Shown one piece after another: positions 11,262 through 25,500 of a stretch of 64,000 nucleotides of DNA. Every line of letters begins with the position of its first letter. Positions within the stretch are counted from its first letter, which is position 1. The notes under the pieces were generated by a model. The model did not search any database, was not told the origin of the DNA, and saw only the letters and a program-made list of their open reading frames with translations. Source of the stretch: Eledone cirrhosa. Lineage: Eukaryota > Mollusca > Cephalopoda > Octopoda > Eledonidae. Both the position numbers and the translations under genes were made by a program. The DNA is taken from contig OZ024741.1 in the NCBI GenBank assembly GCA_964016885.1, positions 413,602,812 to 413,666,811 of the forward strand. Reading direction: 5' to 3'.

Positions 11262-14200
11262 GAGAGACCACAGCTCTGATACTACAGACATGTGGTTAGA
11301 ATGTCTTAGGAAAGAATCTCCAAATTGAGAGATCACAGCTCTGATATTACAGGCATGTGCTGAGAAAGTCTCATGAAAGAATCACTGGATTGAGAGATCA
11401 CAGCTCTGATGCTACAGACATGTGGTTAGAATGTCTCATGAAAGAATCACTGGATTGAGAGATCACAGCTCTGATACTATGGACATGTGGTTAGAATGTC
11501 TCAGGAAAGAATCTCTGAATTGAGAGATCACAGCTCTGATATTACAGGCATGTGGTTAGAATGTCTCATGAAAGAATCATTGGATTGAGAGATCACAGCT
11601 CTGATGCTACAGACATGTGGTTACAATGTCTCATGAAAGAATCACTGGATTGAGAGATCACAGCTCTGATACTACAGACATGTGGTTAGAATGTCTCAGG
11701 AAAGTATCTCCAAATTGAGAGATCACAGCTCTGATACTACAGACATGTGGTTAGAATGTCTCAGGAAAGAATCACTGGATTGAGAGATCACAGCTCTGAT
11801 ACTACAGACATGTGGTTAGAATGTCGCAGGAAAGAATCTCTGGATTGAGAGATCACAGCTCTGATATTACCGATATGTTGTTAGAACGTCTCAGGAAAGT
11901 ATTTCTTGATTGACAGATCACAGTTCTGATACTATGGACATGTGGTTAGAATGTCTTAGGAAAGAATCTCCAGATTGAGAGATCACAGCTCTGATATTAC
12001 AGACATGTGGTTAGAATGTCTCATGAAAGAATCACTGGAGTGAGAGATCACAGCTCTGATACTACAGACATGTGGTTAGAATGTCTCAGGAAAGAATCTC
12101 CAAATTGAGAGATCACAGCTCTGATACTACAGACATGTGTTTAGAATGTCTCAGGAAAGAATCTCTGAATTGAGAGATCACAGTTCTGATACTATGGACA
12201 TGTGGTTAGAATGTCTCAGGAAATGTTCTCCAAATTGAGAGATCACAGCTCTGATATTACAGGCATGTGGTTAGAATGTCTCATGAAAGAATCACTGGAT
12301 TGAGAGATCACAGCTCTGATACTACAGACATGTGGTTATAATGTCTCATGAAAGAATCACTGGATTGAGAGATCACAGCTCTGATACTACAGACATGTGG
12401 TCAGAATGTCTCAGGAAAGAATCTCTGAATTGAGAGATCACAGCTCTGATACTATGGACATGTGGTTAGAATGTCTCAAGAAAGAATCTCCAAATTGAGA
12501 GATCACAGCTCTGATACTACAGACATGTGGTTAGAATGTCTTAGGAAAGAATCTCCAAGTTGAGAGATCACAGCTCTGATATTACAGACATGTGATTATA
12601 ATGTCTCATGAAAGAATCATTGGATTGAGAGATCACAGCTCTGATACTACAGACATGTGGTTAGAAAGTCTCATGAAAGAATCTCTAAATTGAGAGATCA
12701 CAGCTCTGATATTACAGACATGTGGTTATAATGTCTCATGAAAGAATCACTGGATTGAGAGATCACAGCTCTGATACTACAGACATGTGGTTAGAATGTC
12801 GCAGGAAAGAATCTCCAAATTGAGAGATCACAGCTCTGATATTACAGACATGTGGTTATAATGTCTCATGAAAGAATCACTGGATTGAGAGATCACAGCT
12901 CTGATACTATGGACATGTGGTTAGAATGTCTTAGGAAAGAATCTCCAAATTGAGAGATCACAGCTCTGATATTACTGGCATGTGGTTAGAATGTCTCAGG
13001 AAAGAATCACTGGATTGAGAGATCACAGCTCTGCTACTACAGACATGTGGTTAGAATGTCTCAGGAAATAATCTCCAAATTGAGAGATCACAGCTCTGAT
13101 ACTACAGACATGTGGTTAGAATGTCTCATGAAAGAATCACTGGATTGAGAGATCACAGCTCTGATACTACAGACATGTGGTTAGAATGTCTCAGGAAATA
13201 ATCTCCAAATTGAGAGATCACAGCTCTGATACTACAGACATGTGGTTAGAATGTCTCAGGAAAGAATCACTGGATTGAGAGATCACAGCTCTGATACTAC
13301 AGACATGTGGTTATAATGTCTCAGGAAACAATCTCTGAATTGAGAGATCACAGATTTGATACTACAGACATATGGTTAGAGTGACTCATGAAAGAATCAC
13401 TGGATTGAGAGATCACAGCTCTGATACTACAGACATGTGGTTAGAATGTCTCAGGAAAGAATCTCTGGATTGAGAGATCACAGTTCTGATACTATGGTCA
13501 TGTGGTTAGAATGTCTCAGGAAAGAATCTCCAAATTGAGAGATCACAGCTCTGATACGACAGACATGTGGTTAGAATGTCTCAGGAAAGAATCACTGGAT
13601 TGAGAGATCACAGCTCTGATACTACAGACATATGGTTAGAATGTCGCAGGAAAGAATCTCTGGATTGAGAGATCACAGCTCTGATACTTCAGACATGTGG
13701 TTAGAATGTCTCAGGAAAGAATATCTGAATTCAGAGATCACAGTTCTGATACTATGGACATGTGGTTAGAATGTCTCAGGAAATTTTCTCCAAATTGAGA
13801 GATCACAGCTCTGATATTACAGGCATGTTGTTAGAACGTCTCATGAAGGAATCACTGGATTGAAAGATCACAGCTCTGATACTACAGACATGTGGTTAGA
13901 ACATCTCAGGAAAGAATCTCCAAATTGAGAGATCACAGCTCTGATACTACAGACATGTGGTTAGAATGTATCAGGAAAGAATCACTGGATTGAGAGATCA
14001 CAGCTCTGATATTACAGACATGTGGTTATAATGTCTCATGAAAGAATCACTGGATTGAGAGATCACAGCTCTGATATTACAGACATGGGGTTAGAAAGCC
14101 TCAGGAAAGAATCTCTGGATTGAGAGATCACAGTTCTGATACTATGGACATGTGGTTAGAATATCTCAGGAAAGAATCTCCAAATTGAGAGATCACAGCT

Positions 14201-15356
14201 CTGATACTACAGACATGTGGGTAGCATGTCTCAGGAAAGAATCACTGGATTGAGAGATCACAGCTCTGATACTACAGACATGTGGTTAGAATGTCTTAGG
14301 AAAGAATCTCCAAGTTGAGAGATCACAGCTCTGATATTACAGACATGTGATTATAATGTCTCATGAAAGAATTATTGGATTGAGAGATCACAGCTCTGAT
14401 TCTACAGACATGTGGTTAGAAAGTCTTAAGAAAGAATCTCTAAATTGAGGGATCACAGCTCTGATATTACAGACATGTGGTTATAATGTCTCATGAAAGA
14501 ATCACTGGATTGAGAGATCACAGCTCTGATACTACAGACATGTGGTTAGAATGTCGCAGGAAAGAATCTCTGGATTGAGAGATCACAGCTCTGATATTAC
14601 AGACATGTGTTTATAATGTCTCATGAAAGAATCACTGGATTGAGAGATCACAGCTCTGATACTATGGACATGTGGTTAGAATGTCTTAGGAAAGAATCTC
14701 CAAATTGAGAGATCACAGCTCTGATATTACAGGCATGTGGGTAGAATGTCTCATGAAAAAATCACTGGATTGAGAGATCACAGCTCTGATACTACAGACA
14801 TGTGGGTAGAACGTCTCAGGAAAGAATCACTGGATTGAGAGATCACAGCTCTGATACTACAGACATGTGGTTAGAATGTCGTAGGAAAGAATGTCTGGAT
14901 TGAGAGATCACAGCTCTGATATTACAGATGTGTGGTTAGAATGTCTCTGGAAAGAATTTCTGGATTGAGAGATCACAGTTCTGATACTATGGACATGTGG
15001 TTAGAATGTCTCAGGAAAGAATCACTGGATTGAGAGATCACAGCTCTGATACTACAGACATGTGGTTAGAATGTCGTAGGAAAGAATGTCTGGATTGAGA
15101 GATCACAGCTCTGATATTACAGATGTGTGGTTAGAATGTCTCAGGAAAGAATTTCTGGATTGAGAGATCACAGTTCTGATACTATGGACATGTGGTTAGA
15201 ATGTCTCAGGAAAGAATCACTGGATTGAGAGATCACAGCTCTGATACTACAGACATGTGGTTATAATGTCTCAGGAAACAATCTCTGAATTGAGAGATCA
15301 CAGCTTTGATACTACAGACATATGGTTAGAGTGACTCATGAAAGAATCACTGGATT
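11262..15356 (+). repeat. Higher-order repeat family A, unit 1 (63 monomers, 4,095 bp)
   Basis: Opens with the rare GAGAGACCACAG variant and ends just before the next one at 15357. Diagnostic monomers in order: TGTGCTGAGAAAGTC, TACCGATATGTTG followed by GTATTTCTTGATTGACAG, ATTACTGGCATG, CTGCTACTAC, AAACAATCTCTGAATT with CACAGATTTGAT, ATGGTCATG, GATACGACAG, a GAATTC unit (13727), AAATTTTCTCC, GTGGGTAGCATG and a duplicated trimer near 14.9 kb. The series recurs in unit 2 with 4,030-bp spacing; this unit has one extra monomer near 11.47 kb. Private differences from later copies include ATTATTGG for ATCATTGG near 14372, AACGTC for AATGTC near 13836 and TCTCTGG for TCTCAGG near 14946. Confidence 0.88.
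14837..15226 (+). repeat. Trimer duplication (2 x 195 bp) inside family A
   Basis: Three units (GTCGTAGG with a GTCTGG tail; ATTACAGATGTGTGG with a TTTCTGG tail; CAGTTCTGATACTATGG with a CACTGG tail) occur twice in a row, with GTAGG at 14881 and 15076. The same double trimer is present in later copies (18846/19041, 22031/22226 and about 26060/26255) but is single near 32.75 kb. It was therefore duplicated before the higher-order unit was multiplied. Confidence 0.85.
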
Positions 15357-18300
15357 GAGAGACCACAGCTCTGATACTACAGACATGTGGTTAGAATGTC
15401 TTAGGAAAGAATCTCCAAATTGAGAGATCACAGCTCTGATATTACAGGCATGTGCTGAGAAAGTCTCATGAAAGAATCACTGGATTGAGAGATCACAGCT
15501 CTGATGCTACAGACATGTGGTTAGAATGTCTCATGAAAGAATCTCTGAATTGAGAGATCACAGCTCTGATATTACAGGCATGTGGTTAGAATGTCTCATG
15601 AAAGAATCATTGGATTGAGAGATCACAGCTCTGATGCTACAGACATGTGGTTACAATGTCTCATGAAAGAATCACTGGATTGAGAGATCACAGCTCTGAT
15701 ACTACAGACATGTGGTTAGAATGTCTCAGGAAAGTATCTCCAAATTGAGAGATCACAGCTCTGATACTACAGACATGTGGTTAGAATGTCTCAGGAAAGA
15801 ATCACTGGATTGAGAGATCACAGCTCTGATACTACAGACATGTGGTTAGAATGTCGCAGGAAAGAATCTCTGGATTGAGAGATCACAGCTCTGATATTAC
15901 CGATATGTTGTTAGAACGTCTCAGGAAAGTATTTCTTGATTGACAGATCACAGTTCTGATACTATGGACATGTGGTTAGAATGTCTTAGGAAAGAATCTC
16001 CAGATTGAGAGATCACAGCTCTGATATTACAGACATGTGGTTAGAATGTCTCATGAAAGAATCACTGGATTGAGAGATCACAGCTCTGATACTACAGACA
16101 TGTGGTTAGAATGTCTCAGGAAAGAATCTCCAAATTGAGAGATCACAGCTCTGATACTACAGACATGTGTTTAGAATGTCTCAGGAAAGAATCTCTGAAT
16201 TGAGAGATCACAGTTCTGATACTATGGACATGTGGTTAGAATGTCTCAGGAAATGTTCTCCAAATTGAGAGATCACAGCTCTGATATTACAGGCATGTGG
16301 TTAGAATGTCTCATGAAAGAATCACTGGATTGAGAGATCACAGCTCTGATACTACAGACATGTGGTTATAATGTCTCATGAAAGAATCACTGGATTGAGA
16401 GATCACAGCTCTGATACTACAGACATGTGGTCAGAATGTCTCAGGAAAGAATCTCTGAATTGAGAGATCACAGCTCTGATACTATGGACATGTGGTTAGA
16501 ATGTCTCAAGAAAGAATCTCCAAATTGAGAGATCACAGCTCTGATACTACAGACATGTGGTTAGAATGTCTTAGGAAAGAATCTCCAAGTTGAGAGATCA
16601 CAGCTCTGATATTACAGACATGTGATTATAATGTCTCATGAAAGAATCATTGGATTGAGAGATCACAGCTCTGATACTACAGACATGTGGTTAGAAAGTC
16701 TCATGAAAGAATCTCTAAATTGAGAGATCACAGCTCTGATATTACAGACATGTGGTTATAATGTCTCATGAAAGAATCACTGGATTGAGAGATCACAGCT
16801 CTGATACTACAGACATGTGGTTAGAATGTCGCAGGAAAGAATCTCCAAATTGAGAGATCACAGCTCTGATATTACAGACATGTGGTTATAATGTCTCATG
16901 AAAGAATCACTGGATTGAGAGATCACAGCTCTGATACTATGGACATGTGGTTAGAATGTCTTAGGAAAGAATCTCCAAATTGAGAGATCACAGCTCTGAT
17001 ATTACTGGCATGTGGTTAGAATGTCTCAGGAAAGAATCACTGGATTGAGAGATCACAGCTCTGCTACTACAGACATGTGGTTAGAATGTCTCAGGAAATA
17101 ATCTCCAAATTGAGAGATCACAGCTCTGATACTACAGACATGTGGTTAGAATGTCTCATGAAAGAATCACTGGATTGAGAGATCACAGCTCTGATACTAC
17201 AGACATGTGGTTAGAATGTCTCAGGAAATAATCTCCAAATTGAGAGATCACAGCTCTGATACTACAGACATGTGGTTAGAATGTCTCAGGAAAGAATCAC
17301 TGGATTGAGAGATCACAGCTCTGATACTACAGACATGTGGTTATAATGTCTCAGGAAACAATCTCTGAATTGAGAGATCACAGATTTGATACTACAGACA
17401 TATGGTTAGAGTGACTCATGAAAGAATCACTGGATTGAGAGATCACAGCTCTGATACTACAGACATGTGGTTAGAATGTCTCAGGAAAGAATCTCTGGAT
17501 TGAGAGATCACAGTTCTGATACTATGGTCATGTGGTTAGAATGTCTCAGGAAAGAATCTCCAAATTGAGAGATCACAGCTCTGATACGACAGACATGTGG
17601 TTAGAATGTCTCAGGAAAGAATCACTGGATTGAGAGATCACAGCTCTGATACTACAGACATATGGTTAGAATGTCGCAGGAAAGAATCTCTGGATTGAGA
17701 GATCACAGCTCTGATACTTCAGACATGTGGTTAGAATGTCTCAGGAAAGAATATCTGAATTCAGAGATCACAGTTCTGATACTATGGACATGTGGTTAGA
17801 ATGTCTCAGGAAATTTTCTCCAAATTGAGAGATCACAGCTCTGATATTACAGGCATGTTGTTAGAATGTCTCATGAAGGAATCACTGGATTGAAAGATCA
17901 CAGCTCTGATACTACAGACATGTGGTTAGAACATCTCAGGAAAGAATCTCCAAATTGAGAGATCACAGCTCTGATACTACAGACATGTGGTTAGAATGTA
18001 TCAGGAAAGAATCACTGGATTGAGAGATCACAGCTCTGATATTACAGACATGTGGTTATAATGTCTCATGAAAGAATCACTGGATTGAGAGATCACAGCT
18101 CTGATATTACAGACATGGGGTTAGAAAGCCTCAGGAAAGAATCTCTGGATTGAGAGATCACAGTTCTGATACTATGGACATGTGGTTAGAATATCTCAGG
18201 AAAGAATCTCCAAATTGAGAGATCACAGCTCTGATACTACAGACATGTGGGTAGCATGTCTCAGGAAAGAATCACTGGATTGAGAGATCACAGCTCTGAT

Positions 18301-19321
18301 ACTACAGACATGTGGTTAGAATGTCTTAGGAAAGAATCTCCAAGTTGAGAGATCACAGCTCTGATATTACAGACATGTGATTATAATGTCTCATGAAAGA
18401 ATCATTGGATTGAGAGATCACAGCTCTGATTCTACAGACATGTGGTTAGAAAGTCTTAAGAAAGAATCTCTAAATTGAGGGATCACAGCTCTGATATTAC
18501 AGACATGTGGTTATAATGTCTCATGAAAGAATCACTGGATTGAGAGATCACAGCTCTGATACTACAGACATGTGGTTAGAATGTCGCAGGAAAGAATCTC
18601 TGGATTGAGAGATCACAGCTCTGATATTACAGACATGTGTTTATAATGTCTCATGAAAGAATCACTGGATTGAGAGATCACAGCTCTGATACTATGGACA
18701 TGTGGTTAGAATGTCTTAGGAAAGAATCACTGGATTGAGAGATCACAGCTCTGATACTACAGACATGTGGTTAGAATGTCTCAGGAAAGAATCACTGGAT
18801 TGAGAGATCACAGCTCTGATACTACAGACATGTGGTTAGAATGTCGTAGGAAAGAATGTCTGGATTGAGAGATCACAGCTCTGATATTACAGATGTGTGG
18901 TTAGAATGTCTCAGGAAAGAATTTCTGGATTGAGAGATCACAGTTCTGATACTATGGACATGTGGTTAGAATGTCTCAGGAAAGAATCACTGGATTGAGA
19001 GATCACAGCTCTGATACTACAGACATGTGGTTAGAATGTCGTAGGAAAGAATGTCTGGATTGAGAGATCACAGCTCTGATATTACAGATGTGTGGTTAGA
19101 ATGTCTCAGGAAAGAATTTCTGGATTGAGAGATCACAGTTCTGATACTATGGACATGTGGTTAGAATGTCTCAGGAAAGAATCACTGGATTGAGAGATCA
19201 CAGCTCTGATACTACAGACATGTGGTTATAATGTCTCAGGAAACAATCTCTGAATTGAGAGATCACAGCTTTGATACTACAGACATATGGTTAGAGTGAC
19301 TCATGAAAGAATCACTGGATT
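15357..19321 (+). repeat. Higher-order repeat family A, unit 2 (61 monomers, 3,965 bp)
   Basis: Starts at the second GAGAGACCACAG and follows the unit 1 marker order with 4,030-bp spacing (TACCGATATGTTG at 11866 and 15896; ATTACTGGCA at 12971 and 17001). It ends after the GTTAGAGTGACTCATG unit. Near 18,720 the GTGGGTAGAATG/CATGAAAAAATC pair of units is missing: CTTAGGAAAG runs straight into AATCACTGG, an internal loss. Sequence from here to that point matches the copy 7,150 bp further right, with no mismatch in the lines I compared. Confidence 0.87.
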
Positions 19322-20060
19322 GAGAGATCACAGCTCTGATACTACAGACATGTGGTTAGAATGTCGCAGGAAAGAATGTCTGGATTGAGAGATCACAGCT
19401 CTGATATTACAGATGTGTGGTTAGAATGTCTCAGGAAAGAATATCTGAATTCAGAGATCACAGCTCTGATACTACAGACATGTGGTTATAATGTCTCATG
19501 AAAGAATCACTGGATTGAGAGATCACAGCTCTGATACTACAGACATGTGGTTAGAATGTCGCAGGAAAGAATCTCTGGATTGAGAGATCACAGCTCTGAT
19601 ACTTCAGACATGTGGTTAGAATGTCTCAGGAAAGAATATCTGAATTCAGAGATCACAGTTCTGATACTATGGACATGTGGTTAGAATGTCTCAGGAAATT
19701 TTCTCCAAATTGAGAGATCACAGCTCTGATATTACAGGCATGTTGTTAGAATGTCTCATGAAGGAATCACTGGATTGAAAGATCACAGCTCTGATACTAC
19801 AGACATGTGGTTAGAACATCTCAGGAAAGAATCTCCAAATTGAGAGATCACAGCTCTGATACTACAGACATGTGGTTAGAATGTATCAGGAAAGAATCAC
19901 TGGATTGAGAGATCACAGCTCTGATATTACAGACATGTGGTTATAATGTCTCATGAAAGAATCACTGGATTGAGAGATCACAGCTCTGATATTACAGACA
20001 TGGGGTTAGAAAGCCTCAGGAAAGAATCTCTGGATTGAGAGATCACAGTTCTGATACTAT
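19322..20060 (+). repeat. Rearranged fragments between family A units
   Basis: About eleven monomers that break the order of family A. A GTCGCAGG/GTCTGG unit, an ATTACAGATGTGTGG unit and an EcoRI unit (19447) are followed only 195 bp later by a second EcoRI unit (19642) and by the series normally found near 17.76-18.16 kb, now at an offset of 1,885 bp. This is a partial copy spliced in at monomer boundaries. The same opening series also follows unit 4 at 26537. Confidence 0.78.
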
Positions 20061-22506
20061 GGACATGTGGTTAGAATGTCTTAGGAAAGAATCTCCAAAT
20101 TGAGAGATCACAGCTCTGATATTACTGGCATGTGGTTAGAATGTCTCAGGAAAGAATCACTGGATTGAGAGATCACAGCTCTGCTACTACAGACATGTGG
20201 TTAGAATGTCTCAGGAAATAATCTCCAAATTGAGAGATCACAGCTCTGATACTACAGACATGTGGTTAGAATGTCTCATGAAAGAATCACTGGATTGAGA
20301 GATCACAGCTCTGATACTACAGACATGTGGTTAGAATGTCTCAGGAAATAATCTCCAAATTGAGAGATCACAGCTCTGATACTACAGACATGTGGTTAGA
20401 ATGTCTCAGGAAAGAATCACTGGATTGAGAGATCACAGCTCTGATACTACAGACATGTGGTTATAATGTCTCAGGAAACAATCTCTGAATTGAGAGATCA
20501 CAGATTTGATACTACAGACATATGGTTAGAGTGACTCATGAAAGAATCACTGGATTGAGAGATCACAGCTCTGATACTACAGACATGTGGTTAGAATGTC
20601 TCAGGAAAGAATCTCTGGATTGAGAGATCACAGTTCTGATACTATGGTCATGTGGTTAGAATGTCTCAGGAAAGAATCTCCAAATTGAGAGATCACAGCT
20701 CTGATACGACAGACATGTGGTTAGAATGTCTCAGGAAAGAATCACTGGATTGAGAGATCACAGCTCTGATACTACAGACATATGGTTAGAATGTCGCAGG
20801 AAAGAATCTCTGGATTGAGAGATCACAGCTCTGATACTTCAGACATGTGGTTAGAATGTCTCAGGAAAGAATATCTGAATTCAGAGATCACAGTTCTGAT
20901 ACTATGGACATGTGGTTAGAATGTCTCAGGAAATTTTCTCCAAATTGAGAGATCACAGCTCTGATATTACAGGCATGTTGTTAGAATGTCTCATGAAGGA
21001 ATCACTGGATTGAAAGATCACAGCTCTGATACTACAGACATGTGGTTAGAACATCTCAGGAAAGAATCTCCAAATTGAGAGATCACAGCTCTGATACTAC
21101 AGACATGTGGTTAGAATGTATCAGGAAAGAATCACTGGATTGAGAGATCACAGCTCTGATATTACAGACATGTGGTTATAATGTCTCATGAAAGAATCAC
21201 TGGATTGAGAGATCACAGCTCTGATATTACAGACATGGGGTTAGAAAGCCTCAGGAAAGAATCTCTGGATTGAGAGATCACAGTTCTGATACTATGGACA
21301 TGTGGTTAGAATATCTCAGGAAAGAATCTCCAAATTGAGAGATCACAGCTCTGATACTACAGACATGTGGGTAGCATGTCTCAGGAAAGAATCACTGGAT
21401 TGAGAGATCACAGCTCTGATACTACAGACATGTGGTTAGAATGTCTTAGGAAAGAATCTCCAAGTTGAGAGATCACAGCTCTGATATTACAGACATGTGA
21501 TTATAATGTCTCATGAAAGAATCATTGGATTGAGAGATCACAGCTCTGATTCTACAGACATGTGGTTAGAAAGTCTTAAGAAAGAATCTCTAAATTGAGG
21601 GATCACAGCTCTGATATTACAGACATGTGGTTATAATGTCTCATGAAAGAATCACTGGATTGAGAGATCACAGCTCTGATACTACAGACATGTGGTTAGA
21701 ATGTCGCAGGAAAGAATCTCTGGATTGAGAGATCACAGCTCTGATATTACAGACATGTGTTTATAATGTCTCATGAAAGAATCACTGGATTGAGAGATCA
21801 CAGCTCTGATACTATGGACATGTGGTTAGAATGTCTTAGGAAAGAATCTCCAAATTGAGAGATCACAGCTCTGATATTACAGGCATGTGGGTAGAATGTC
21901 TCATGAAAAAATCACTGGATTGAGAGATCACAGCTCTGATACTACAGACATGTGGGTAGAACGTCTCAGGAAAGAATCACTGGATTGAGAGATCACAGCT
22001 CTGATACTACAGACATGTGGTTAGAATGTCGTAGGAAAGAATGTCTGGATTGAGAGATCACAGCTCTGATATTACAGATGTGTGGTTAGAATGTCTCAGG
22101 AAAGAATTTCTGGATTGAGAGATCACAGTTCTGATACTATGGACATGTGGTTAGAATGTCTCAGGAAAGAATCACTGGATTGAGAGATCACAGCTCTGAT
22201 ACTACAGACATGTGGTTAGAATGTCGTAGGAAAGAATGTCTGGATTGAGAGATCACAGCTCTGATATTACAGATGTGTGGTTAGAATGTCTCAGGAAAGA
22301 ATTTCTGGATTGAGAGATCACAGTTCTGATACTATGGACATGTGGTTAGAATGTCTCAGGAAAGAATCACTGGATTGAGAGATCACAGCTCTGATACTAC
22401 AGACATGTGGTTATAATGTCTCAGGAAACAATCTCTGAATTGAGAGATCACAGCTTTGATACTACAGACATATGGTTAGAGTGACTCATGAAAGAATCAC
22501 TGGATT
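20060..22506 (+). repeat. Higher-order repeat family A, truncated unit 3
   Basis: The later part of a family A unit only, from the CTTAGG/ATTACTGGCA monomers (20121) to the next GAGAGACCACAG at 22507. It matches 12.9-15.36 kb at an offset of 7,150 bp. The left junction lies inside the unit starting at 20037: its front (CAGTTCTGATACTATGG after a GGTTAGAAAGCC unit) belongs to one class and its back (GTCTTAGG) to another. The exchange was thus homologous and in register. Confidence 0.82.
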
Positions 22507-25500
22507 GAGAGACCACAGCTCTGATACTACAGACATGTGGTTAGAATGTCTTAGGAAAGAATCTCCAAATTGAGAGATCACAGCTCTGATATTACAGGCA
22601 TGTGCTGAGAAAGTCTCATGAAAGAATCACTGGATTGAGAGATCACAGCTCTGATGCTACAGACATGTGGTTAGAATGTCTCATGAAAGAATCTCTGAAT
22701 TGAGAGATCACAGCTCTGATATTACAGGCATGTGGTTAGAATGTCTCATGAAAGAATCATTGGATTGAGAGATCACAGCTCTGATGCTACAGACATGTGG
22801 TTACAATGTCTCATGAAAGAATCACTGGATTGAGAGATCACAGCTCTGATACTACAGACATGTGGTTAGAATGTCTCAGGAAAGTATCTCCAAATTGAGA
22901 GATCACAGCTCTGATACTACAGACATGTGGTTAGAATGTCTCAGGAAAGAATCACTGGATTGAGAGATCACAGCTCTGATACTACAGACATGTGGTTAGA
23001 ATGTCGCAGGAAAGAATCTCTGGATTGAGAGATCACAGCTCTGATATTACCGATATGTTGTTAGAACGTCTCAGGAAAGTATTTCTTGATTGACAGATCA
23101 CAGTTCTGATACTATGGACATGTGGTTAGAATGTCTTAGGAAAGAATCTCCAGATTGAGAGATCACAGCTCTGATATTACAGACATGTGGTTAGAATGTC
23201 TCATGAAAGAATCACTGGATTGAGAGATCACAGCTCTGATACTACAGACATGTGGTTAGAATGTCTCAGGAAAGAATCTCCAAATTGAGAGATCACAGCT
23301 CTGATACTACAGACATGTGTTTAGAATGTCTCAGGAAAGAATCTCTGAATTGAGAGATCACAGTTCTGATACTATGGACATGTGGTTAGAATGTCTCAGG
23401 AAATGTTCTCCAAATTGAGAGATCACAGCTCTGATATTACAGGCATGTGGTTAGAATGTCTCATGAAAGAATCACTGGATTGAGAGATCACAGCTCTGAT
23501 ACTACAGACATGTGGTTATAATGTCTCATGAAAGAATCACTGGATTGAGAGATCACAGCTCTGATACTACAGACATGTGGTCAGAATGTCTCAGGAAAGA
23601 ATCTCTGAATTGAGAGATCACAGCTCTGATACTATGGACATGTGGTTAGAATGTCTCAAGAAAGAATCTCCAAATTGAGAGATCACAGCTCTGATACTAC
23701 AGACATGTGGTTAGAATGTCTTAGGAAAGAATCTCCAAGTTGAGAGATCACAGCTCTGATATTACAGACATGTGATTATAATGTCTCATGAAAGAATCAT
23801 TGGATTGAGAGATCACAGCTCTGATACTACAGACATGTGGTTAGAAAGTCTCATGAAAGAATCTCTAAATTGAGAGATCACAGCTCTGATATTACAGACA
23901 TGTGGTTATAATGTCTCATGAAAGAATCACTGGATTGAGAGATCACAGCTCTGATACTACAGACATGTGGTTAGAATGTCGCAGGAAAGAATCTCCAAAT
24001 TGAGAGATCACAGCTCTGATATTACAGACATGTGGTTATAATGTCTCATGAAAGAATCACTGGATTGAGAGATCACAGCTCTGATACTATGGACATGTGG
24101 TTAGAATGTCTTAGGAAAGAATCTCCAAATTGAGAGATCACAGCTCTGATATTACTGGCATGTGGTTAGAATGTCTCAGGAAAGAATCACTGGATTGAGA
24201 GATCACAGCTCTGCTACTACAGACATGTGGTTAGAATGTCTCAGGAAATAATCTCCAAATTGAGAGATCACAGCTCTGATACTACAGACATGTGGTTAGA
24301 ATGTCTCATGAAAGAATCACTGGATTGAGAGATCACAGCTCTGATACTACAGACATGTGGTTAGAATGTCTCAGGAAATAATCTCCAAATTGAGAGATCA
24401 CAGCTCTGATACTACAGACATGTGGTTAGAATGTCTCAGGAAAGAATCACTGGATTGAGAGATCACAGCTCTGATACTACAGACATGTGGTTATAATGTC
24501 TCAGGAAACAATCTCTGAATTGAGAGATCACAGATTTGATACTACAGACATATGGTTAGAGTGACTCATGAAAGAATCACTGGATTGAGAGATCACAGCT
24601 CTGATACTACAGACATGTGGTTAGAATGTCTCAGGAAAGAATCTCTGGATTGAGAGATCACAGTTCTGATACTATGGTCATGTGGTTAGAATGTCTCAGG
24701 AAAGAATCTCCAAATTGAGAGATCACAGCTCTGATACGACAGACATGTGGTTAGAATGTCTCAGGAAAGAATCACTGGATTGAGAGATCACAGCTCTGAT
24801 ACTACAGACATATGGTTAGAATGTCGCAGGAAAGAATCTCTGGATTGAGAGATCACAGCTCTGATACTTCAGACATGTGGTTAGAATGTCTCAGGAAAGA
24901 ATATCTGAATTCAGAGATCACAGTTCTGATACTATGGACATGTGGTTAGAATGTCTCAGGAAATTTTCTCCAAATTGAGAGATCACAGCTCTGATATTAC
25001 AGGCATGTTGTTAGAATGTCTCATGAAGGAATCACTGGATTGAAAGATCACAGCTCTGATACTACAGACATGTGGTTAGAACATCTCAGGAAAGAATCTC
25101 CAAATTGAGAGATCACAGCTCTGATACTACAGACATGTGGTTAGAATGTATCAGGAAAGAATCACTGGATTGAGAGATCACAGCTCTGATATTACAGACA
25201 TGTGGTTATAATGTCTCATGAAAGAATCACTGGATTGAGAGATCACAGCTCTGATATTACAGACATGGGGTTAGAAAGCCTCAGGAAAGAATCTCTGGAT
25301 TGAGAGATCACAGTTCTGATACTATGGACATGTGGTTAGAATATCTCAGGAAAGAATCTCCAAATTGAGAGATCACAGCTCTGATACTACAGACATGTGG
25401 GTAGCATGTCTCAGGAAAGAATCACTGGATTGAGAGATCACAGCTCTGATACTACAGACATGTGGTTAGAATGTCTTAGGAAAGAATCTCCAAGTTGAGA

